Assembly (NCBI GenBank): GCA_964420405.1
Contig: CAYQTL010000012.1
Coordinates: forward strand, 1 to 64,000
Direction: 5' to 3'
Length of the DNA stretch: 64,000 nt
Source: CAYQTL01 sp964420405
GTDB lineage: Bacteria > Acidobacteriota > Thermoanaerobaculia > Thermoanaerobaculales > Sulfomarinibacteraceae
Both the position numbers and the translations under genes were made by a program. Each line of letters begins with the position of its first letter. Within the stretch, counting starts at the first letter, position 1. The notes under the pieces were generated by a model. That model was not told where the DNA came from and did not search any database. It saw only the letters and a list, made by a program, of their open reading frames with translations. Positions 36,351 through 44,071 of this stretch are shown in pieces.

Positions 36351-39300
36351 ATGTCGTGCCGCGGAGTTGTCAGCGCCCTGCTCTGTGTGATCGCCGTCTC
36401 GACCGTCGAAGCCGATGTGGTGAGCGTGGCCGTGGTCGGGCCGGGAACGGGTACCGTGGAATCCAGCCCGCCCGGCATCTCCTGTCCAGGAACGTGCTCC
36501 GCGCGGTTCCCCTCCGGGTCGCAGGTGACCCTCACGGCGACAGCCGACCAGGGATCCCGTTTCGACACCTGGTCTGCAGCCTGTGGCGGCTCCGCGTCCG
36601 GCTGCACCGTCAGCGTCCGGCCGAACCTGGGCGTGATCGCGAGCTTCCGCGCCACCGGCGATCCCCACTCCGTCGTCCACCACTTCGCGCCGCCCGTCGT
36701 CGACGGTGCGTATCCCGCGTCCGGTCGTCCGGTCTCGGACGGTGTCTGGCTGTACGGGACGACACTGCAGGGTGGATTGAACGGCGTGGGGACCATCTAT
36801 CGACAGCGCCTCGACGGCTTGGACTTCGAGGTCCTGCACTCCTTCTCGTCGTCCGCCACGACCGGCAGCGAGCCCAGAGGTTCCCTGACCCTGGACGGCA
36901 CGGTGCTGTACGGCACGACGCTGCGGGGAGGTGCCGCGGACGCCGGCACCGTCTTCCGGATCGGGACCGACGGCTCGGACTTCGCCGTCCTGCACTCGTT
37001 CTCCGGCTCCACCGGCGACGGCAGCAGCCCCCGCGGTGCCCTGGCGATCGGTGACGGAGTGCTGTACGGGACGACCTCTCGCGGTGGCGCCTCGGGCTTC
37101 GGCACGGTGTTCCGGATCGACAGCGACGGCTCGGACTTCGCACTTCTCCACTCGTTCACGACGTCCGGCGCCGACGGCAGCGAGCCCGAGGGCTCGCTGG
37201 TCCTCGACGGCGGGGTCCTGTACGGCATGACGCCCCGGGGTGGCGCCTCGAACGCCGGCACGGTCTTCCGGATCGGCGCGGATGGATCGGGGTTCGCGAC
37301 CCTGCACTCGTTCTCCGGCACCGCCTCGGACGGCGCGAACCCCTACGGCTCGCTCACCCTGGCCGGCGACGTCCTGTACGGCATGACCAGTGACGGGGGC
37401 CCGTCGGGCGACGGGACGGTCTTCAGGATCGGCACCGGCGGGTCCGGGTTCGCGCTGCTGCACTCGTTCGCGGGCTCGGCCATCGAGGGCGCACGCCCCT
37501 ACGGCTCGCTGACCCTGTCCGGGCAGTCGCTGTACGGGATGACGCGATACGGTGGCGAGTGGGGCAAGGGCACCGTCTTCTCGATACACACGGATGGCTC
37601 GGACTTCACATCCCTCCACGTGTTCTCGGGCGGCACCGCCGACAGGAACCCCGACGGAGGCGAGCCGCTCGGATCCCTCGCTCTCGTGGGCGGCGTGCTC
37701 TACGGCGCGACGAGCTCGGGAGGGCCCCCGGGCGACGGCACCGTCTTCACACTCAAGACGAACGGCTCGGACTTCGCGCTGCTCCACTCGTTCGGCTCTC
37801 CGGTGTCCGACGGACGACGCCCTCTGGGGTCGCTGATCCCCGATGGGGGAGCTCTCTACGGCATGACCAGCCGCGGGGGTGTTTCCGACCTCGGCGCGAT
37901 CTTCCGGGTCGGGGCGGACGGTTCGGACTTCTCGGTGCTCCACTCCTTCCGCCGGGCCGACGGTCGGAGCCCGCACGGCTCGCTGACTCTGGTGGACGAC
38001 GTGCTCTACGGCATCACGCGAGGTGGCGGTGCCGCCGACGCCGGGACGATCTTCCGGATCGACGTCGACGGGTCCGGCTTCGCCGTGCTGCACGCGTTCT
38101 CAGGCGGCCCGGACGACGGCGGCGAGCCCTGGGGGACGCTGACTCCGTACGGCGGCTCGCTCTTCGGAACGACGAGTCGGGGCGGCGCATCCGACCTCGG
38201 AACGGTGTTCCGGATCGACACCGACGGCTCGGACTTCGCCCTGCTCCACTCGTTCGCGGGAGGCGCCGTGGACGGCGCCTCGCCGCTCGGTGGACTGACC
38301 GCAGAGTCCGGGGTGCTGTACGGGATGACGCGAACCGGCGGCGCTTCCGGCGTCGGCACGCTCTTCCGGATCGACACGGACGGGTCCGACTTCGCCCTGC
38401 TGCACTCATTCGGCCTGGCGCTGTCGGACGGCCGGTACCCGTTCGGGTCCCTCGTCGCGGACGACGGCGTGCTCTACGGAATGACCTCCATGGGAGGCGA
38501 CACGGGGTTCTACGGAGCGGTCTTCCGCGTCGACACCGATGGCACCGACTTCGCTCTCCTGCATTCGTTCACCGGTTCGCCGTTCGACGGAGACACGCCG
38601 CTCGGCAGCCTCACGCTCGCCGGCGGGGTGCTCTACGGCACGACCAGTGGCGGTGGAGTCTCGGACCCCGGAACCCTGACCGGGGACGGAGCTGTGTTCC
38701 GGATCAACCCGGACGGAACGGGCTTCGAGGTGCTCCACTCGTTCGGCTCGGACCCCGCGACCGGACGGGTGCCGATGTACGGGTCGCTGGTGGCGGACGG
38801 GGGCTTTCTGTACGGGATGACGTCCAGGGGCGGCGACTCGGACGAGGGTGCCGTCTTCAGGATCGACCCGGCGGGCACGGTTGTCGAACCGGTGCACTCG
38901 TTCGGGAGCCCCGGCGGGCGGTCGCCGTCCGGCTCGTTGGCGTCGGACGGCGACGCGCTCTACGGCATGACGGAGCTCGGCGGGACGTGGCACGCCGGCA
39001 CGCTGTACTCCGTCGACCGGGACGGCTCGGATTTCGCGATCCTCCACTCCTTCCCACCCTCCGGCGACGCCAGCGCGCGGCCCCGGTTCTCGCTGACTCC
39101 GGGAGGGGGGGCCCTGTACGGCGTGACCCGCCGCGGCGGCAGCTCGGACGCCGGCACGGTCTTCCGGATCGACTCCGACGGCAGCGACTTCACCTCCATG
39201 CACTCGTTCGCGAACTCCGCCACGGACGGCGGATTCCCGACCGGCGCACTCATCCTGGATGGGGGCGTGCTGTACGGGATGACGCATTCCGGCGGCGCCT

Positions 39301-41564
39301 CGGGTGCCGGCACGGTCTTCCGGATCTCCACCGGCGGATCGGGCTTCGAGGTGCTGCACTCGTTCTCGGGAACCGCGTCGGGCGGAGGGAGACCCTACGG
39401 CTCACTCACCCTGGGCGACGGGGTGCTGTACGGGATCGCCGGCGCCGGGGGCGCCTCGGGCGAGGGTGCGGTCTTCCGCATCGGAACCGACGGATCGGGC
39501 TTCGAGCTCCTCCACCCGTTCGCCGACTCTCCGATGGACCAGGACGAGCCGTACGGATCGCTCGCCCTGGCGGGAGGCTTCCTGTACGGCGTCTCCTGGA
39601 ACGGGGGCGCAGCGGGCGACGGCGCGGTCTTCCGGGTCGGCACGGACGGTTCCGACTTCGCGCTCCTGCACTCGTTCTCGGGCGCGGACGGCCGGTATCC
39701 CTACGGATCGCTCACCGTGCACGACGGTGGTCTGTACGGCGCGACCTCGACCGGCGGAGCCTTCGGGAAGGGCACCATCTTCCGCATCGGTATCGACGGA
39801 TCGGGCTTCTCGGTACTCCACTCCTTCAAAGGCCATCCGGAGGACGGTGACGGTCCGCTGTACGGCGCTCCGGTCGTCGACGGTGGCACGCTCTACGCGG
39901 CCACACAGCGCGGAGGCGCGGCGCGCCGGGGTGCGATCGTCGCCCTGGACCTCTCGCCTGACGTGACCCCGCCGACGAACCCCACCATCGACGCCACCGA
40001 TCCACCGGTGTCCTCCTGGAGCAACCGGCCGGCGGTGGAGCTCTTCTTCAGCGGCGCCGCTGACGACGAGGCCGTGGCGGGCTACTCGATCCTGTTCGAC
40101 CAGAGCCCTTCGACCGAGCCGGACGACACCCTCGAGGTCCTCCACTCGACCGACCCGCACAGCTTCACGAGCCCTCCGTTGGGCGACGGCGCCTCGTGGT
40201 ACGGCCACCTGAAGACCTGCGACACCTCCGGCAACTGCAGCGCGGCGATCCATGTCGGCCCCTTCCGCCTCGACACCGTGGCGCCCGCACCGCCGGTGGT
40301 GGCGTCGATCGCCGACGACACCGGGAGCGATCCGTCGGACGGGATCACCTCCGATCCGACCCTCGTCTTCAGCGGCGAGGCGGAGCCGAACGCCTCCGTG
40401 GAGCTGCTCGTGGACGGCGGCACGGCCGGCGTGACCGCCGCCGATGCAGCCGGCGACTGGACCATTGATCTCACGAGCACGCCCTTTTCTGACGGCACCT
40501 TCGCAATCACGGCCGTGGCGACGGATGCCGCCGGCAACGTGTCGGACCCGTCGGCGGTCTTCGTCCTCACCGTCGACGCGACGCCTCCGCGGGTGGTCCG
40601 GATCGAGACCGTGGCCAGGTCCGAGAGCGGGTTCCTCGCGGACGGGGCGTCCACCGCCACCGGCATCACCCAGCTCGGAGTGGTCTTCGACGACGCCATG
40701 GAGGCGCCGATGGCACCCGCGGACTTCCGCCTGATCTCCCGCGGGACGAGCGGCGAGCCCCCGGTGGTCGACTGTGCATCCCCCCCGAACCCCGGCGACG
40801 TGGAGCTCGGCGTCTCCGAGGTGAGCTACCGCGACGCCGAGTCGACGGCGTGGCTGTCGCTCGCGTCCGGGCGGTCCCTCGCCGTCGGCGACTATGATGT
40901 CGTGGCGTGCGCCGCGGTGCGCAATCGCGCCGGTGCCGGGCTCGACGGAGACGGTGACGGGAGCCCCGGCGGGGACCATCACCAGAGCTTTCGCGTCCGC
41001 TGGATTTCGTCACTCGCCAACCCGAACTTCGACCGGGACCTCACCGGATGGACCATCGAGCCCAGCGGCTCGATGACCGTCTCGCACGCGCCGGCGGACT
41101 CCGACGGGCTGCCCACCTCTGGCAGCCTCCGCCTGGACGGGGTGGTCGATCCGCACGAGCTCACCCGCATCAGCCAGTGTGTCGACGCACCCTCCCCTGA
41201 CACCTATGTCGCGGCGATTCGCGTCCAGAACCGATCTGAGGGGGAGACCCTGGTCGTCCTTGAAGCCGTCGCCCACCCGGATGTGGGTTGCGGGTCCGGC
41301 GCCGCGGCCACGGTCCTGTCCCGAGGGCACCCGGTCCCGCAGCGCCGGGCGGGTTGGACGCCGATCGGCGACATCGTGACGATCCCGGATTCCACCGCGT
41401 CCGTCGAGCTGGTCCTCCGGATCGCGCCCCTGTCGGAGTCCGGGCGGGTCGACCTGTTGCTGGACACCGCAGCGCTCGCGGTCCCCGTCGGCGAACCGCT
41501 CTTCGTCGACGGTTTCGAGACAGGCGACACCGGATTCTGGTCCGACGCGGTGCCCGGTCCATAG
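36351..41564 (+). CDS. Giant secreted protein with 21 Gloeo_Verruco repeats
   Basis: This 1737-residue exported protein has a signal peptide (about 1-21) and a short Cys-containing beta domain (GTVESSPPGISCPGTCSA, then F.TWSAACGG). There follow 21 tandem repeats of about 50 residues (about 108-1205) on the pattern LHSF...DG..P.GSL....VLYGMTS.GG....GTVFRI..DGSDF, matching the Gloeo_Verruco repeat (TIGR03803), which probably folds as beta-propeller blades. Residues about 1205-1440 are Ig-like (DTVAPAPPVV, then DAAGNVSDPS), and a final region of about 250 residues ends in LFVDGFETGDTGFWS. Function is unknown; surface display or adhesion is plausible. The DGFE-type end is shared with two other proteins in this window. 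Confidence 0.85.
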   Translation: MSCRGVVSALLCVIAVSTVEADVVSVAVVGPGTGTVESSPPGISCPGTCSARFPSGSQVTLTATADQGSRFDTWSAACGGSASGCTVSVRPNLGVIASFRATGDPHSVVHHFAPPVVDGAYPASGRPVSDGVWLYGTTLQGGLNGVGTIYRQRLDGLDFEVLHSFSSSATTGSEPRGSLTLDGTVLYGTTLRGGAADAGTVFRIGTDGSDFAVLHSFSGSTGDGSSPRGALAIGDGVLYGTTSRGGASGFGTVFRIDSDGSDFALLHSFTTSGADGSEPEGSLVLDGGVLYGMTPRGGASNAGTVFRIGADGSGFATLHSFSGTASDGANPYGSLTLAGDVLYGMTSDGGPSGDGTVFRIGTGGSGFALLHSFAGSAIEGARPYGSLTLSGQSLYGMTRYGGEWGKGTVFSIHTDGSDFTSLHVFSGGTADRNPDGGEPLGSLALVGGVLYGATSSGGPPGDGTVFTLKTNGSDFALLHSFGSPVSDGRRPLGSLIPDGGALYGMTSRGGVSDLGAIFRVGADGSDFSVLHSFRRADGRSPHGSLTLVDDVLYGITRGGGAADAGTIFRIDVDGSGFAVLHAFSGGPDDGGEPWGTLTPYGGSLFGTTSRGGASDLGTVFRIDTDGSDFALLHSFAGGAVDGASPLGGLTAESGVLYGMTRTGGASGVGTLFRIDTDGSDFALLHSFGLALSDGRYPFGSLVADDGVLYGMTSMGGDTGFYGAVFRVDTDGTDFALLHSFTGSPFDGDTPLGSLTLAGGVLYGTTSGGGVSDPGTLTGDGAVFRINPDGTGFEVLHSFGSDPATGRVPMYGSLVADGGFLYGMTSRGGDSDEGAVFRIDPAGTVVEPVHSFGSPGGRSPSGSLASDGDALYGMTELGGTWHAGTLYSVDRDGSDFAILHSFPPSGDASARPRFSLTPGGGALYGVTRRGGSSDAGTVFRIDSDGSDFTSMHSFANSATDGGFPTGALILDGGVLYGMTHSGGASGAGTVFRISTGGSGFEVLHSFSGTASGGGRPYGSLTLGDGVLYGIAGAGGASGEGAVFRIGTDGSGFELLHPFADSPMDQDEPYGSLALAGGFLYGVSWNGGAAGDGAVFRVGTDGSDFALLHSFSGADGRYPYGSLTVHDGGLYGATSTGGAFGKGTIFRIGIDGSGFSVLHSFKGHPEDGDGPLYGAPVVDGGTLYAATQRGGAARRGAIVALDLSPDVTPPTNPTIDATDPPVSSWSNRPAVELFFSGAADDEAVAGYSILFDQSPSTEPDDTLEVLHSTDPHSFTSPPLGDGASWYGHLKTCDTSGNCSAAIHVGPFRLDTVAPAPPVVASIADDTGSDPSDGITSDPTLVFSGEAEPNASVELLVDGGTAGVTAADAAGDWTIDLTSTPFSDGTFAITAVATDAAGNVSDPSAVFVLTVDATPPRVVRIETVARSESGFLADGASTATGITQLGVVFDDAMEAPMAPADFRLISRGTSGEPPVVDCASPPNPGDVELGVSEVSYRDAESTAWLSLASGRSLAVGDYDVVACAAVRNRAGAGLDGDGDGSPGGDHHQSFRVRWISSLANPNFDRDLTGWTIEPSGSMTVSHAPADSDGLPTSGSLRLDGVVDPHELTRISQCVDAPSPDTYVAAIRVQNRSEGETLVVLEAVAHPDVGCGSGAAATVLSRGHPVPQRRAGWTPIGDIVTIPDSTASVELVLRIAPLSESGRVDLLLDTAALAVPVGEPLFVDGFETGDTGFWSDAVPGP
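36677..39964 (+). repeat. In-gene tandem repeat array of about 150-bp units
   Basis: These are the 21 repeats of the giant protein at DNA level. Units differ by substitutions and small indels (units 9, 15 and 20 are shorter, units 7 and 13 longer), so the array looks old and not recently amplified. Confidence 0.8.
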
Positions 41565-41624
41565 GAGGGCGTCCGGAATTGCTCGGTCGCGCTTGTCGGC
41601 ACCGTGCTGCGCTACCCTCGGTCC

Positions 41625-42419
41625 ATGGACGGATCGGGAACCCGGACCGCGGTCGTCACGGGGGCCTCGAGCGGGATCGGCGCGGCGACGGCGCGGGCGT
41701 TGGCGAGCGACGGGTGGCGGGTGGTCCTGGTGGCGAGGAGGGCCGATCGTCTCGCCCGCCTGGCCGGTGAGATCGAGGAGCGTGGGGGACAGGCGCTCGC
41801 CGAACCCCTCGACGCCGCCGACGGTGCGGCCGTCGACTCGATGGCCGAACGCGTCCGGACGACGTGGGGAATCCCCTCCCTGGTGGTCAACAGCGCCGGC
41901 GCCGGAGTGTGGCGCTTCCTCGAGGAGACCACGGCCGAGCAGGTCGATGCCATGGCCGACGCGCCGTACCTCGCCGCCGCGCACACCTGCCGGGCGTTCC
42001 TGGGCGGGATGATCGCCTCGGGTCGCGGGCGGCTCGTCCACATCGGGTCGCCGGCGTCCGTCCTCCCGTGGCCCGGCGCCACCGCCTACACCGCATCGAG
42101 GTGGGCGCTGCGCGGCCTGCACGAGGCATTGCGCCAGGATCTGCGGGGAACCGGGGTGACGAGCTCGCTGATCTACTTCGGCGAGGTCTCGAGCGAGTAC
42201 TTCGACGCCAACCCGGGCTCCCACGACCACATCCCCAAGGCCGGCGCGTGGATGCCGGTGACCTCTCCCGAGCGCTGCGCCGAGGTGGTCCTCGGCGTCG
42301 TCCGCCGCCCCCGCGCGGTCGTGTTCCACCCGCTGCCGCTCCGGCTGATGGCCTGGTGCGCCGCGGTTGCGCCCGCACCGCTGCGATGGCTGGTCGCAAC
42401 GACCGGCCGGAGGCGCTGA
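41625..42419 (+). CDS. SDR-family oxidoreductase with YxxxR active site
   Basis: This 264-residue Rossmann-fold protein has the cofactor motif TGASSGIG (12-19) and VARR after the second strand, which suggests NADP preference. The active-site Ser142 and Tyr155 are present, but the usual Lys four residues on is Arg159 (YTASR). The structural NNAG is NSAG (Asn89). The Lys-to-Arg change should weaken classic SDR catalysis. A TACCCT box ends seven bases before the ATG, so the message may be leaderless. The C-terminus has a hydrophobic stretch (LRLMAWCAAVAPAPLRWLVA) that may touch membrane. Confidence 0.8.
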   Translation: MDGSGTRTAVVTGASSGIGAATARALASDGWRVVLVARRADRLARLAGEIEERGGQALAEPLDAADGAAVDSMAERVRTTWGIPSLVVNSAGAGVWRFLEETTAEQVDAMADAPYLAAAHTCRAFLGGMIASGRGRLVHIGSPASVLPWPGATAYTASRWALRGLHEALRQDLRGTGVTSSLIYFGEVSSEYFDANPGSHDHIPKAGAWMPVTSPERCAEVVLGVVRRPRAVVFHPLPLRLMAWCAAVAPAPLRWLVATTGRRR

Positions 42420-42531
42420 CGCCTGCGGGCGATTCGCATGGCACAGGTCTTCCCCGGTCGGCAGACGCGGTGTATGCTCCGCTCCCGAGATTGAATCCCG
42501 ACAACCTGACGACCGAACCACGGAGGCGGAG

Positions 42532-43272
42532 ATGTCCACGTCGACGAAGATGGGAGCGGAGTTCCTCGGCACGTTCTGGCTCGTTCTCGGCGGTTGCGGT
42601 AGCGCGGTCCTCGCGGCGACCTTTCCCGGCCTCGGCATCGGATTCCACGGTGTCGCCCTCGCCTTCGGCCTGACGGTGCTCACCATGGCCTTCGCCGTGG
42701 GTCACATCAGCGGAGCGCACTTCAACCCCGCCGTGACCTGCGGGCTGTGGGCGGGAGGTCGCATCGGCGCCGCCGACGTCGCCCCGTACATCGTCGCGCA
42801 GGTGCTCGGCGCCGTCGCGGCGGCCAGCGTGCTGTACGTGATCGCGAGCGGTGCGCCGGGCTTCAGCCTCGCGGGCGGCTTCGCCGCCAACGGCTACGGC
42901 GCCCATTCACCCGGTGGGTACACGCTCGCCGCGGCCCTCGTATGCGAGATCGTCATGACCGCGTTTTTCCTCCTCGTCATCATGGGCGCCACCGACACCC
43001 GCGCGCCCAAGGGCTTCGCGCCGATCGCCATCGGACTGGCGCTGACGCTGATCCACCTGATCAGCATTCCGGTCACCAACACCTCGGTCAACCCGGCCCG
43101 TAGCACCGGCCAGGCACTGTTCGTCGGCGACTGGGCGATCGGCCAGCTGTGGCTGTTCTGGGTGGCGCCGATCATCGGCGCCGTGATCGGTGCCGTCGCC
43201 TACCGGGCCATCGCGGGCCGCACGGCGGAGCCGGCGGCGACGACCGGGCTGCGGCCCAAGGCGCAGGTATAG
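42532..43272 (+). CDS. aqpZ: Aquaporin Z-type water channel
   Basis: This 246-residue channel has six helices and two half-helices with NPA at 65-67 (GAHFNPAVT) and 187-189 (SVNPARS). An Arg directly after the second NPA and a His in the fifth helix region (LTLIHLIS) match the narrow water-selective filter of AqpZ rather than a glycerol facilitator. GGAGG is placed six bases before the ATG. It acts in the inner membrane for osmotic water flow. It is a single gene between the SDR and TspO genes on the same strand. Confidence 0.92.
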   Translation: MSTSTKMGAEFLGTFWLVLGGCGSAVLAATFPGLGIGFHGVALAFGLTVLTMAFAVGHISGAHFNPAVTCGLWAGGRIGAADVAPYIVAQVLGAVAAASVLYVIASGAPGFSLAGGFAANGYGAHSPGGYTLAAALVCEIVMTAFFLLVIMGATDTRAPKGFAPIAIGLALTLIHLISIPVTNTSVNPARSTGQALFVGDWAIGQLWLFWVAPIIGAVIGAVAYRAIAGRTAEPAATTGLRPKAQV

Positions 43273-43534
43273 CCGGGCACCCGCCGGGAGCCCGGCGCGA
43301 GACGAGGATGGCGAGGGGGCGAACGACGGCCCGCGCCGCGGGGCCGCGGAAGTCCTCACCGCGCTTCAGGGTGCGACGACATGCGACACCGCATCATCGG
43401 CGCTTCACGCTCGTGACGGGTCCCCGGCCACGGGTGCATGAAGACGGCGGCGCCGCCCGTCCGTGGGGCGGCGCGGCCCGGTCCCGCGCGTCGTGCGCAT
43501 CGCAGGCGTATCCTCGGATCACTGGAGAACGTCC

Positions 43535-44008
43535 ATGAAGAACAGCGTGAAGCTCGTGACCGCCGTCGCGACACCGCTCGTGGTCGGCGGGCTGTCCGGA
43601 ATCGCCACCTCGGCAGGAGTCGCCGACTGGTACCCGACGCTGGTCAAGCCGCCCTTCAACCCGCCGGCCTGGGTCTTCGGACCGGTGTGGACGGTGCTGT
43701 ACGTCATGATGGGGGTCGCGGCCTTCCTCGTCTGGCGCCGCGGGCTGGCGTCCCCCGGGGTCCGGGCTGCGCTGGCGATGTTCCTCGTCCAGCTGGTGCT
43801 CAACGGCATCTGGTCGCTGCTGTTCTTCGGGCTGCGTCAGCCTGGGTGGGCGCTCATCGAGATCGTTCTCCTGTGGCTCGCCATCGGCGCCACAGTGTGG
43901 CTGTTCCGGCGTGTCGCGCCAGCCGCCGCGATCCTGCTGCTTCCCTACTGGGCATGGGTCAGCTTCGCGACCGTGCTCAACGCCTCGCTGTGGTGGCTCA
44001 ACCGGTGA
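43535..44008 (+). CDS. tspO: TspO/MBR family protein
   Basis: This 157-residue, five-helix membrane protein carries the family's WYPTLVKPPFNPPAWVFGPVW near 31-51, YVMMGVAA, and the C-terminal PYWAWVSFATVLNASLWWLN. Members bind porphyrins and sterols and are tied to oxidative stress or light responses. The role here is unknown. GGAGA lies seven bases before the ATG. The 262-base gap before it shows no gene. Confidence 0.92.
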   Translation: MKNSVKLVTAVATPLVVGGLSGIATSAGVADWYPTLVKPPFNPPAWVFGPVWTVLYVMMGVAAFLVWRRGLASPGVRAALAMFLVQLVLNGIWSLLFFGLRQPGWALIEIVLLWLAIGATVWLFRRVAPAAAILLLPYWAWVSFATVLNASLWWLNR

Positions 44009-44071
44009 CGACGGCCGGGTCGTACGGTACGCACCGATGACCGGCGCCCGGCCCGGGCCAGGATATCCCGC

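Noticed and set aside
36315..38093. 592-codon minus-strand frame with regular repeats
   Set aside because: The periodicity only mirrors the Gloeo_Verruco repeats on the plus strand. No independent support.
36677..39964. Regular repeats as a possible CRISPR array
   Set aside because: Units are about 150 bases, coding, and diverged; there are no identical 20-50 base repeats with unique spacers and no cas genes.
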